9,348 nucleotides of DNA from Desulfobacteraceae bacterium. GTDB taxonomy: Bacteria > Desulfobacterota > DSM-4660 > Desulfatiglandales > Desulfatiglandaceae. The notes beneath the pieces were generated by a model. The model saw only the letters and a program-made list of their open reading frames with translations. It was not told the origin of the DNA and did no database searches. Below, in pieces: positions 1-6,914 of the stretch; the first letter of the stretch is position 1; every line of letters starts with the position of its first letter. The position numbers and the translations under genes are program-made. The stretch is taken from NCBI GenBank assembly GCA_030642205.1, contig DAOWOF010000075.1, positions 1 to 9,348 of the forward strand, read 5' to 3'.

Positions 1-1
1 A

Positions 2-226
2 TCGAGTTACATACCGCAAGCCTATGCAATAACTTTTCACACACTTCTACGTAAGCACGGTTTCAGATTGGTAATACACTGGAAAAACAAAGAAGCAATG
101 ATGCTTGGAGAGCTTAAGCAAGTTTTTGAGAAAAAAGTGGGTGAACTTCTAGATCGAAAATTTCCAGATTTGGAGCCGGAGTTGCATGCCACGTTGAAAG
201 AATACTTTGTGAATCTTCTTTGGTAG
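2..226 (+). CDS. C-terminal end of an unrecognised protein (5' truncated by window)
   Basis: The frame beginning at base 2 is open for 74 codons and ends at TAG (224-226); its start lies left of the window. The product is soluble-looking, with a helical, charged tail (…MMLGELKQVFEKKVGELLDR…) rich in Leu, Lys and Glu and ending in FVNLLW. I see no membrane segment, cofactor motif or catalytic signature, and I do not recognise the family. A coding origin is likely because the residue mix is balanced and amphipathic, whereas the opposite-strand frame over the same bases gives an unnatural composition rich in Ser, Arg and Cys. No terminator with a T-run follows; a 12-bp imperfect hairpin lies 28 bp downstream. 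It is separated from kdsD by more than 400 bp, so it is probably not in the same transcription unit. Confidence 0.55.
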   Translation, partial: SSYIPQAYAITFHTLLRKHGFRLVIHWKNKEAMMLGELKQVFEKKVGELLDRKFPDLEPELHATLKEYFVNLLW

Positions 227-254
227 TTATGACGAACATCAGCCCAACGGATAA

Positions 255-291
255 GGTTAGATTGTGTGAGGAACGAACCACAATCTGAACC
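255..291. repeat. Imperfect inverted repeat, 12-bp stem
   Basis: GGTTAGATTGTG (255-266) pairs with CACAATCTGAACC (279-291) over 12 bp with one bulged G (287), leaving a 12-nt loop. No T-run follows on either side, so an intrinsic terminator is not supported. It could be a transcript-end structure that protects the 3' end of the left gene, or a dispersed repeat unit; one copy alone does not decide. Confidence 0.5.
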
Positions 292-492
292 GTTTGCTGG
301 ACAAGCCCGGATTATCTTATAGAAAATATCTTTTTGGAAATATGCCTGTATCAGGCAAAGAAGTTGGCGTATGCCGGATGATTTAAGGTTATTTTTTAAA
401 AAAAGAGTTGATTTTACACCCACAACAGTTTTTTTCAGGGCGAAAAGCTGCTTTATTTTTAAGGTTAAATATGTTGTAAGCAATAGGATAAA

Positions 493-522
493 AGCACAAT
501 TTGTGGCTTTTCGAGGTATAAT
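493..522 (+). promoter_or_regulatory. Candidate sigma70-type promoter for kdsD
   Basis: A perfect -10 box TATAAT (517-522) lies about 120 bp before the kdsD ATG. The best -35 at 18-bp spacing is AGCACA (493-498), only three of six matches, so the call rests on the -10 box. A transcript from here would carry the 564-600 hairpin in its leader. Confidence 0.3.
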
Positions 523-563
523 TGGCGTAATTGTTCTTTCCGTTCGGACACTGTTTATGATTT

Positions 564-600
564 GGGACGGGGATAAAACAATTTCCTTCGGGCTCGTCCC
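564..600 (+). other. Leader hairpin upstream of kdsD
   Basis: GGGACGGG (564-571) pairs with GCTCGTCCC (592-600) in an 8-bp stem with one G-T pair, enclosing a loop of about 21 nt. It ends 42 bp before the kdsD start codon. There is no T-run after it, so it looks more like a 5' leader structure than a terminator. Function unknown. Confidence 0.3.
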
Positions 601-642
601 TTAACCTTTAATCATCAATTTATTGTTTTTGGAAACTTATTT

Positions 643-1626
643 ATGACAATCAAAGAGGCAAAAGAAGTACTTAAAATAGAGGCCGAGGGGATCTTGAACC
701 TCTTGGATAAAATAGGCCCTGCTTTTGAAAAGGCTGTTTCAATAATTCTGGAGATAAAGGCTAAAGGCAGGCTGATCATAACAGGTATGGGTAAATCAGG
801 CTTAGTGGGCAGGAAGATATCAGCTACACTCAGCAGCACAGGAACTCCTTCTCTATTTCTACATCCGGCGGAAGCCATTCATGGCGATCTTGGGATGGTA
901 ACAAAAGAGGATGTAATACTTGCCATTTCCAATAGTGGACATACCTCTGAAATAAACATAATTCTTCCTATAATTAAAAATTTGGGGACTAAGGTTATTG
1001 GTTTTACAGGCGATCTTGTGTCGCCAATGGCCAGACTTTGTGATGTTGTAATCGATGTGGGAGTGGAAAGAGAAGCCTGCCCCATGGGCCTTGTTCCTAC
1101 TGCCAGCACCACCGCTACCCTGGCTATGGGTGATGCGCTGGCTGTGGTGCTTATAAATTCCAGACGTTTTAACCGGGATGATTTTAAAAAATATCACCCC
1201 GGCGGAAGCCTGGGGGAGCGTCTTGGCATAAATATAAGCGAAATTATGCTCTCCAATAGCCAAATACCTATTGTCCGGATTGGTTCAAAGGTTCCAGTGG
1301 TATTGGATGAAATGAATTCAAAAAATATAGGAGCTACCCTGGTGGTTGATCATGATGGAATATTGAAAGGCATAGTTAGCGACGGGGACCTGCGAAGGGC
1401 ATTAATCAATCATGGTAATATCCATGACATGACAGTCGAAGAAATCATGTCTCCCTCTCCCAAGACAATTGGTGAGGGTAAAACAGCTGCGGAGGCTCTT
1501 GGAGTTATGGAATTATACGGGATTACCCATCTGGCGATTGTGGACAAGGATTTAAAAATTAAAGGGATTGTCCATCTCCATGACCTCCTTGGAAGAGAGG
1601 AATTCAGAATTAATGGGGGTCTTTAA
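643..1626 (+). CDS. kdsD: Arabinose-5-phosphate isomerase (KdsD/KpsF/GutQ family)
   Basis: A 327-residue protein, against 328 in E. coli KdsD. It interconverts D-ribulose 5-phosphate and D-arabinose 5-phosphate in the cytoplasm, the first committed step to Kdo for lipopolysaccharide or capsule. An N-terminal SIS sugar-phosphate isomerase domain (about 35-180) carries GMGKSG (48-53), HGDLGMV (80-86), SNSGHTSE (96-103) and ACPMGLVPTASTTA (145-158), followed by YHPGGSLGERL (184-194). The catalytic residues known from E. coli (K59, E111, E152, H193) map to K51, E103, E144 and H185 at a constant offset of eight. Two CBS domains follow (about 200-265 and 270-322, with SDGDLRRA and HLHDLL). The start ATG is preceded by a weak GGA at about 9 nt. 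No other Kdo genes (kdsA, kdsB, kdsC) lie nearby; orn follows after 89 bp. Whether it serves LPS (KdsD) or capsule (KpsF) cannot be read from the sequence. Confidence 0.93.
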   Translation: MTIKEAKEVLKIEAEGILNLLDKIGPAFEKAVSIILEIKAKGRLIITGMGKSGLVGRKISATLSSTGTPSLFLHPAEAIHGDLGMVTKEDVILAISNSGHTSEINIILPIIKNLGTKVIGFTGDLVSPMARLCDVVIDVGVEREACPMGLVPTASTTATLAMGDALAVVLINSRRFNRDDFKKYHPGGSLGERLGINISEIMLSNSQIPIVRIGSKVPVVLDEMNSKNIGATLVVDHDGILKGIVSDGDLRRALINHGNIHDMTVEEIMSPSPKTIGEGKTAAEALGVMELYGITHLAIVDKDLKIKGIVHLHDLLGREEFRINGGL

Positions 1627-1700
1627 AAGGATTTCTGGTGATAATTAAAGAATATTGGACCGACGCAGGGAAACAAAAAAAAGACAATAAATTTCTATAA

Positions 1701-1709
1701 AGAAAGGGG
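1701..1709 (+). promoter_or_regulatory. Ribosome binding site of orn
   Basis: AGAAAGGGG lies 6 nt before the ATG at 1716. It is a purine-rich Shine-Dalgarno that supports this start, which also gives the family's usual 181-residue length. Confidence 0.6.
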
Positions 1710-1715
1710 CTTATA

Positions 1716-2261
1716 ATGTCTGAAAACTGGATATGGATAGATTTGGAAATGACGGGGTTGGATCCGGAAATTCATACTATTATTGAAATTGCTTCAATCG
1801 TTACGGATCACCAATTAAATATTATTGCTCAAGGTCCTGCTATTGCCATCCGTCCTTCCGAAAAAGACCTCAAATCCATTGATGAATGGAGTTTAAATCA
1901 ACATAGAAAATCCGGACTCTTGAAACGAGCCCAGGATTCCCCTTATAATTGCCAGGAAGCTGAAATGGAGACATTGAATTTCCTAAAAGAATATAGTCAA
2001 AAAAATAAATCTCCGCTTTGTGGAAATTCAATCTGGCAAGATCGCCGGTTTTTGATAAAATATATGCCAGACTTGGAGTCTTTTTTTCATTATCGGAATA
2101 TTGATGTCAGTTCTGTTAAGGAATTGGCAAAAAAATGGTATCCCGACTTGCCTGTATTGCAAAAACAGGGCTCTCATCTGGCTTTAGACGATATTAAGGA
2201 GTCTATAAGAGAGTTAAAGTATTACAGGGATAATATATTTGTTTACAGAGATAAAATTTAA
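1716..2261 (+). CDS. orn: Oligoribonuclease (DEDDh 3'-5' exoribonuclease)
   Basis: 181 residues, the same length as E. coli Orn, and collinear with it throughout. It hydrolyses 2-5-nt RNA oligomers, including pGpG from cyclic-di-GMP breakdown, to mononucleotides in the cytoplasm; it is a homodimer needing divalent metal. The DEDDh set is complete: D9 and E11 in WIDLEMTGLD (7-16), D109 in NSIWQDRRFL (104-113), and H154 and D159 in HLALDDI (154-160). FHYRNIDVSS (124-133) matches the conserved dimer and substrate region. One small oddity is W107 where E. coli has Gly (SIGQDRRF). It sits between kdsD (89-bp gap) and the FabK-like gene (74 bp to its preferred start), and may share a transcript with both, although no promoter or terminator is obvious in either gap. 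Confidence 0.95.
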   Translation: MSENWIWIDLEMTGLDPEIHTIIEIASIVTDHQLNIIAQGPAIAIRPSEKDLKSIDEWSLNQHRKSGLLKRAQDSPYNCQEAEMETLNFLKEYSQKNKSPLCGNSIWQDRRFLIKYMPDLESFFHYRNIDVSSVKELAKKWYPDLPVLQKQGSHLALDDIKESIRELKYYRDNIFVYRDKI

Positions 2262-2325
2262 AAGGTTGATAGCGTCGCAAGATCTTATAGCTACGATTTG
2301 TGCTTTATAACTCAAACACGAAAAT

Positions 2326-2329
2326 GAGG
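2326..2329 (+). promoter_or_regulatory. Shine-Dalgarno deciding the start of the FabK/NMO gene
   Basis: GAGG (2326-2329) is 6 nt before the ATG at 2336, the start that gives MTRIMELFQIKYPIIQGGM, typical of the family. Starts at GTG 2300 and ATG 2324 would add 12 or 4 residues that family members lack, and neither has a comparable site. Confidence 0.55.
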
Positions 2330-2335
2330 ATTATA

Positions 2336-3274
2336 ATGACTCGGATTATGGAACTCTTTCAAATTAAGTATCCAATTATTCAAGGCGGCATGATTTGGTG
2401 TTCCGGCGCGAAATTGGCAGCAGCAGTCAGTAATGCCGGAGCTCTTGGTCTGATAGGAGCATCCTCCATGAAACCGCCCCTGTTAACATCTCAGCTCAAT
2501 AAGATGAAGGATCTGACAGATAAACCATGGGGTGTAAATTTGCCGGTATTCAGTCAATATGCGGATGAGCAGGTTAAGATAATAATGGATTCGGGAGCCA
2601 AAATTGTATTTACTTCCGCCGGCAGCCCAAAGACCTATACAAAGATTTTAAAGGCAAATGGCATAAAAGTAGTTCATGTTGTCCCATCACCGGAACTTGC
2701 CGTGAAATGTGAACTGGCAGGAGTAGATGCCATTGTGGCCGAAGGCTTTGAGGCAGGCGGTCATAATGGAATAGATGAGATTACTACTATGGTCTTGATT
2801 CCTCAAGTAGTAAAGGCCGTCAGTATTCCGATTATTGCCGCGGGAGGCATAGCGCTTGGCCGGCAAATGGCAGCGGCAATGTCCTTAGGCGCTGAAGCAG
2901 TGCAGCTTGGAACACGTTTTGCCGCGACCAAAGAATCCGCGGCCCATGATAATTATAAAGATGCCCTGTTAAAAGCGAAATCAGGTTCAACAAGATTAAT
3001 GATGAAAAAGTTGCTGCCGGTTCGTATTCTCAAGAATAAATTTTATGAGCAGATTGAGACCTGTGAGCAACGGGGATGCAGCAAAGAAGAGTTATCTGAA
3101 ATTATGGGTAAAAATCGCGCCATGCAAGGGATCTTTGAAGGAGATGTTGTAAATGGCAAAGTAGAATTAGGCCAGGTCTCGGCATCCATAGAAGATATCC
3201 CTTCTGCCGGGGAAGTAGTTGCTCTCCTTATTAAAGAGTATAACCAAACGATCACGCAATTAACAAAATACTAG
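2336..3274 (+). CDS. FMN-dependent enoyl-ACP reductase II / nitronate monooxygenase family protein
   Basis: 312 residues from the preferred ATG. This TIM-barrel FMN family includes FabK, which reduces trans-2-enoyl-ACP in fatty-acid elongation, and nitronate monooxygenases, which detoxify alkyl nitronates. Visible motifs: PIIQGGM (13-19) at the FMN-binding N-terminus, VSNAGALGLIG (31-41), GVNLPVF (66-72), AEGFEAGGHNG (135-145) with the catalytic His at 143 (H144 in FabK), IPIIAAGGIALG (164-175) and GAEAVQLGTRF (185-195), the last two forming the phosphate-binding loops. The C-terminal part (GIFEGDVVNGKVELGQVSAS) is of the type commonly annotated as nitronate monooxygenase, while the N-terminal half reads close to FabK. 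No fab genes are adjacent, so context does not settle the substrate. It is cytoplasmic, with no signal peptide. The gap to the next gene is 61 bp and AT-rich, without a clear terminator. Confidence 0.85.
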   Translation: MTRIMELFQIKYPIIQGGMIWCSGAKLAAAVSNAGALGLIGASSMKPPLLTSQLNKMKDLTDKPWGVNLPVFSQYADEQVKIIMDSGAKIVFTSAGSPKTYTKILKANGIKVVHVVPSPELAVKCELAGVDAIVAEGFEAGGHNGIDEITTMVLIPQVVKAVSIPIIAAGGIALGRQMAAAMSLGAEAVQLGTRFAATKESAAHDNYKDALLKAKSGSTRLMMKKLLPVRILKNKFYEQIETCEQRGCSKEELSEIMGKNRAMQGIFEGDVVNGKVELGQVSASIEDIPSAGEVVALLIKEYNQTITQLTKY

Positions 3275-3335
3275 ATTTTTGAGTAATTTTCTAATTGCTA
3301 TTAGCTATAAATATTTAAAAACCTTTGAAAATTAA

Positions 3336-4478
3336 ATGTTTAAATACCAAAAAACACATACTTATTTTGCCCAGATTGCCGAAGGATTTGAAGAGCCGGC
3401 CACTAAGGAGCTTCTGTATCTCGGAGCAACACAAATAACCCACGCATTTCGCGGACTGCATTTCTTCGCGGACAAAGAAACCCTATATAATATTAATTAT
3501 AAAGCCAGCCTTGTTACAAGGGTTCTCGCGCCTCTATTATTCTTTCAATGTCGAGACCGCGAAGACCTTTATAATACTGGAAGATCAATCAACTGGAATT
3601 CTATTTTCTCTGTTAGTGATACCTTTGCAGTTTTCTCCAATGTCTCAGGAAACAGCAAGCTGATACATTCAAAATTTGCTTCCTTATGTCTCAAGGATGC
3701 TATAGCGGATCACTTCAGAATCAGGTGTGGCAAACGTCCTGATGTGGACAGCCGATCGCCTGATATATGGATAAACCTCCATATTGAAAGAAATAATTGC
3801 ACCATAAGTCTCGATACCTCTGGAGGTTCTTTGCATCGCCGGGGTTACAGACTTGAAACCGTTGAAGCTCCCATGCAGGAGACTTTTGCCGCAGCCATGA
3901 TTGCACTTTCAGACTGGGATGGCAAGACCCCGGTTTATGATCCCATGTGTGGTTCAGGAACTCTTCTTTGTGAGGCATTCATGAAAGGGTCCCATATACC
4001 TGCCGGCTTTCTTAAGGAAGATTTCGGCTTTCGTTTTCTTCCTGATTTTGACTCTGATCTCTGGAAAAGAATAAAAAAAAGATCAAAAGAAAGTATACGT
4101 AAATTGCCTCCGGGACTTATTGCCGGCAGCGATAATGAATGGGGTTCAGTAAAGGCAGCCAAGACCAACTGCTCTGTTCTTCCGGGGGGCAATATGATTA
4201 AAATATCAAAAAAAGATTTCAAACATATTCCAAGTCTTGAAAATACAGTAATCTTTTGTAATCCGCCTTATGGGATTCGTTTAAATAAGGATGAGGATCT
4301 CAGCCCATTTTATAAAGATTTTGGAGATTTCTTAAAACAACGTTGTAAAGGATCTCAGGCATATATCTACTTTGGCAACAGGGAGATGATAAAACGAATC
4401 GGCCTTAAGCCGTCATGGAAAAAACCAATGAAAAATGCTGGCTTGGATGGAAGAGTTGTTAAATATGAAATGTATTGA
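3336..4478 (+). CDS. rlmL: THUMP-domain 23S rRNA (guanine-N2)-methyltransferase, RlmL type
   Basis: 380 residues, matching the single-function RlmL/YpsC form. In E. coli the homologous N-terminal half of the 702-residue RlmKL fusion makes m2G2445 in 23S rRNA with S-adenosylmethionine. An N-terminal ferredoxin-like and THUMP RNA-binding region spans about 1-165: GFEEPATKELLYLGA (17-31) aligns with GLEELLKTELENLGA of RlmL, and INWNSIFSVSDTFAV (85-99) with its INWTEMF..TFAV. A Rossmann methyltransferase domain follows with DPMCGSGTLLCEA (202-214) for SAM binding and the catalytic NPPYG (309-313), typical of N2-guanine or N6-adenine enzymes. The RlmK domain (m7G2069) is absent, and the gene ends cleanly. 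No clear Shine-Dalgarno precedes the ATG. The uup gene begins 21 bp after the stop, so the pair is probably co-transcribed. Target position is inferred from homology. Confidence 0.85.
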   Translation: MFKYQKTHTYFAQIAEGFEEPATKELLYLGATQITHAFRGLHFFADKETLYNINYKASLVTRVLAPLLFFQCRDREDLYNTGRSINWNSIFSVSDTFAVFSNVSGNSKLIHSKFASLCLKDAIADHFRIRCGKRPDVDSRSPDIWINLHIERNNCTISLDTSGGSLHRRGYRLETVEAPMQETFAAAMIALSDWDGKTPVYDPMCGSGTLLCEAFMKGSHIPAGFLKEDFGFRFLPDFDSDLWKRIKKRSKESIRKLPPGLIAGSDNEWGSVKAAKTNCSVLPGGNMIKISKKDFKHIPSLENTVIFCNPPYGIRLNKDEDLSPFYKDFGDFLKQRCKGSQAYIYFGNREMIKRIGLKPSWKKPMKNAGLDGRVVKYEMY

Positions 4479-4499
4479 TTTTAAAATCCGGGTTTGCCC

Positions 4500-6398
4500 A
4501 TGGCACTGATAGGCATGCGTAATGTAACCTGGGGTTTTGGCAATCCGCCGCTCCTTGAAGATATAACGCTTCAGATCGAGAAAGGAGATCGGGTCTGTTT
4601 GCTGGGTCGCAATGGATCAGGAAAATCAACCCTGCTTAGACTCTTTAATGGCAATATGCTTCCGGACAGTGGTGATATATGGAAACAGCAGGGTCTTACC
4701 ATTGCCACAATGGAGCAGAATGTTCCCACTGGATATGATGGGACGGTTTTTGATATAATCTCCCAGGGCCTCGGTGAAAAAGGCAAGGCCCTGGCCGAAT
4801 ATAACAGGATCTGCAAAACTTCAGAGGCGATGGGTTCTCCAGCGCTGACAAGACGCAGGGATGAATTGCAGCATATCCTTGATACTGACAATGGATGGGA
4901 GCTTTTAAGGCAGACCGAAAACATTCTATCCCGAACAGGTCTTGATCCTGATCAAAGATTCAGTGATCTTTCAGCGGGGATGAAAAGGCGCGCCCTTTTC
5001 GCGCGCGCGATAGCTCTTGAGCCAGACCTCCTTTTACTGGATGAGCCTACCAACCATCTTGACATTGAATCCATTATCTGGATGGAAGAATTTATCTTGC
5101 ATCATATAAAGAGTCTGCTCTTTATCACACATGACCGTGCTTTTTTAAAAAAAATATCCAGCAGGATTATGGAGCTGGATCGGGGGCATCTTGTTTCCTA
5201 TGACTATGATTATGAAAAATATCTGGAAACGAGGCAGGCAGCCTTTGTTGCGGAAGAAAAACAAAACAAGGTGTTTGACAAAAAGCTCTCCAATGAAGAG
5301 ACCTGGATAAGGCAGGGAATCAAGGCTCGCAGGACAAGAAACCAGGGCCGTGTCAGGGCGCTTGTCAAGATGCGCGAGGCTTTTTGGGCACGCCGTAAAA
5401 AAACGGGAACCGCAAAAATACAGACTCAGGAAGCGGAAAAGACAGGAAAACTGGTTCTTGAAGCAAAATCATTGGCTTATTCCTATGGAGAAAAGCCTCT
5501 GATCCATGATTTTTCCACCACTATAATGCGTGGAGACAAAGTGGGGATTATCGGCCCTAATGGCATTGGCAAGACAACTCTCCTGAAAATCCTTTTAAAA
5601 GATATTGCTCCTGATTCAGGGAATGTGCGTCATGGAACCAACCTTCAGGTAGCCTATTTTGATCAACTCAGGGCACAGCTTGATGAGCAAAAAACTCTAC
5701 AGGAAAACATCGCGGGCGGGAACTCTTTTATTATCTTTAATGGGAAAAAACGTCATATCACAGGGTATCTTCAGGATTTTCTCTTTTCACCTGAAAGATG
5801 CAGAACTCCTGTATATGTACTTTCCGGGGGAGAAAAAAACAGACTGCTTTTGGCAAAGCTGTTTATAAAACCGGCCAATGTTCTTGTTATGGATGAGCCT
5901 ACCAATGATCTGGATGTGGAAACTTTGGAGCTTTTGGAGGAACTTGTCTTTGAGTACAAAGGGACCATTTTACTCGTCAGTCATGACCGCGCATTTTTAA
6001 ATAATATTGTTACAAGCTCCATAGTCTTTGAAGGAAACGGTCATCTATCCGAATATGCAGGTGGATACGATGACTGGCTAAGTCAAAGACCGCCTGAAAT
6101 ACTAATTCAGCCCAAGAAAAAACCCTTAAAAAAAATAGAGCAAAGTCCAAAACCTGCGAAATTAAAAAAGCTGCCATTTAAAGAAAAACAGGAGCTTAAA
6201 GACCTGCCTAAAAGGATTGATACCCTTGAATTAAAACATAAAGATATATATGAGTCTATGTGCGATCCACTATTTTATCAAAAAGGAAAAGAGAAGATCC
6301 TGGAGATAAAAACACATTTAGATGAAATAGAGCACAAAATTGAGGCCGCATATCTTCGCTGGGAAGAGCTTGATCTTATGGATAGTTTATTGGAATAA
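4500..6398 (+). CDS. uup: ABC-F family ATPase Uup
   Basis: 632 residues from ATG 4500 (E. coli Uup 635), collinear over its full length. ABC-F proteins are soluble and act on the ribosome near the E site; Uup is linked to translation, ribosome biogenesis and precise excision of transposons. First ATPase: Walker A GRNGSGKST (36-44), signature LSAG (157-160; E. coli has LSGG), Walker B and D-loop LLLLDEPTNHLD (177-188), ITHDR (209-213). The linker carries the hallmark EETWIRQGIKARRTRNQGR (266-284), the arm that reaches the P-site tRNA. Second ATPase: GPNGIGKTT (352-360), LSGGEKNRLL (441-450), LVMDEPTNDLD (462-472), VSHDR (493-497). A Lys-rich link (about 538-570) leads to the C-terminal coiled-coil domain (about 565-628) that binds DNA in E. 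coli. A TTG at 4494 would add two residues; ATG giving MALIGMRNV matches family starts. No transmembrane segment is present, so it is not a transporter. Confidence 0.94.
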   Translation: MALIGMRNVTWGFGNPPLLEDITLQIEKGDRVCLLGRNGSGKSTLLRLFNGNMLPDSGDIWKQQGLTIATMEQNVPTGYDGTVFDIISQGLGEKGKALAEYNRICKTSEAMGSPALTRRRDELQHILDTDNGWELLRQTENILSRTGLDPDQRFSDLSAGMKRRALFARAIALEPDLLLLDEPTNHLDIESIIWMEEFILHHIKSLLFITHDRAFLKKISSRIMELDRGHLVSYDYDYEKYLETRQAAFVAEEKQNKVFDKKLSNEETWIRQGIKARRTRNQGRVRALVKMREAFWARRKKTGTAKIQTQEAEKTGKLVLEAKSLAYSYGEKPLIHDFSTTIMRGDKVGIIGPNGIGKTTLLKILLKDIAPDSGNVRHGTNLQVAYFDQLRAQLDEQKTLQENIAGGNSFIIFNGKKRHITGYLQDFLFSPERCRTPVYVLSGGEKNRLLLAKLFIKPANVLVMDEPTNDLDVETLELLEELVFEYKGTILLVSHDRAFLNNIVTSSIVFEGNGHLSEYAGGYDDWLSQRPPEILIQPKKKPLKKIEQSPKPAKLKKLPFKEKQELKDLPKRIDTLELKHKDIYESMCDPLFYQKGKEKILEIKTHLDEIEHKIEAAYLRWEELDLMDSLLE

Positions 6399-6478
6399 AT
6401 AGAAGACAGGTCTTTAATAATTTCAGGTGGTTTTTTGTCAGCTTTTAAGATCGTCCTCCATTCTTCTGTTTTTATGAC

Positions 6479-6865
6479 TTATGACAGCCTCTGTATCTTT
6501 TCAAACTGATCAAGAAGATGCAGCAGCTCTTTGGAAGCCTGTATCCTTCCGATATCCCCAAGGATACCGTATCCCTCGGTCTTGTCATGGACTTCATTTG
6601 AAGGAATGTCAGTCATTAGGATAATGGCACTCAAAGGTGAAGCCATGACGGCTTCGCGCATGGTTTTGAGTATCGAATCGCTGTCTTCCAATTCTCCAAT
6701 CAGGATTAGATGACAGAGTTTTGCATTTAAATGCTGAAGCAATAACTTTTTGGTGGAGACCATAACAGGTAAATATCCACGATCTTTCAGTGTCTCATTA
6801 ATTGTTTTAATAATGGCAGGATCATTTTCTGCCAGAATAATTCTAAGTTCTTGAGTATTAGTCAT
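6479..6865 (-). CDS. Stand-alone pseudo-receiver domain (CheY-like, lacks phosphoacceptor Asp)
   Basis: 128 residues, the length of one receiver domain, with no output domain. The CheY fold order is visible: strand 1 RIILAENDP (8-16), helix 1, strand 2 YLPVMVS, strand 3 LILIGELED (53-61), strand 4 AIILMTDIP (80-88), and a C-terminal helix ASKELLHLLDQFEKI. The acidic pocket is altered: E13/N14 replace the usual Asp pair, G57 sits where the phosphorylated Asp should be, T85 is kept, and the Lys-Pro of strand 5 reads R107-I108. It therefore probably cannot be phosphorylated and would act by fixed protein-protein contacts. AAGGAAG about 9 nt upstream of the ATG supports the start. It follows the methyltransferase gene by 49 bp on the same strand, so they are likely co-transcribed. 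It converges with uup. A highly diverged active receiver is less likely; the partner is unknown. Confidence 0.65.
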   Translation of the reverse strand: MTNTQELRIILAENDPAIIKTINETLKDRGYLPVMVSTKKLLLQHLNAKLCHLILIGELEDSDSILKTMREAVMASPLSAIILMTDIPSNEVHDKTEGYGILGDIGRIQASKELLHLLDQFEKIQRLS

Positions 6866-6914
6866 AATTATATTCTTCCTTTATGCTGCCTTCCATAAAA
6901 ATTGTTTTTTTGCC

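Larger units (their letters stand above)
227..642. other. Non-coding gap between the left partial gene and kdsD
   Basis: I see no convincing gene here. A 77-codon plus frame at 371-604 has no Shine-Dalgarno and an untypical composition, and the minus frame across 37-483 starts at TTG and looks like a shadow. The gap holds two hairpins (255-291 and 564-600), a T6A7 run (392-404), a perfect TATAAT (517-522) and several A/T-rich tracts. It most likely contains the end of the upstream transcript and the promoter and leader of kdsD. Confidence 0.5.

Noticed and set aside
242..262. GCCCAAC and GTTAGAT resembling integron attC core sites (RYYYAAC / GTTRRRY)
   Set aside because: The two cores are only 7 bp apart, far too close for an attC site, and no L-box pairing is visible; chance match to short degenerate motifs.
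37..483. Minus-strand 148-codon frame
   Set aside because: It starts at TTG without a ribosome site, overlaps the plus-strand partial gene antisense, and has an unnatural Ser/Arg/Cys-rich composition; treated as a shadow.
371..604. Plus-strand 77-codon frame before kdsD
   Set aside because: No Shine-Dalgarno before the ATG, no family resemblance, and it spans the TATAAT and hairpin of the kdsD leader.
859..1263. Minus-strand frames opposite kdsD
   Set aside because: Shadows of a fully conserved, collinear KdsD coding sequence.
5659..5868. Plus-strand 69-codon frame inside uup
   Set aside because: It overlaps the intact second ATPase domain of Uup in another frame and shows no independent signals.
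6399..6478. Possible bidirectional terminator between converging genes
   Set aside because: CAGGT occurs twice as a direct, not inverted, repeat, and the only inverted match (AGAAGA/TCTTCT) has a loop of more than 50 nt; no real stem plus T-run is present.
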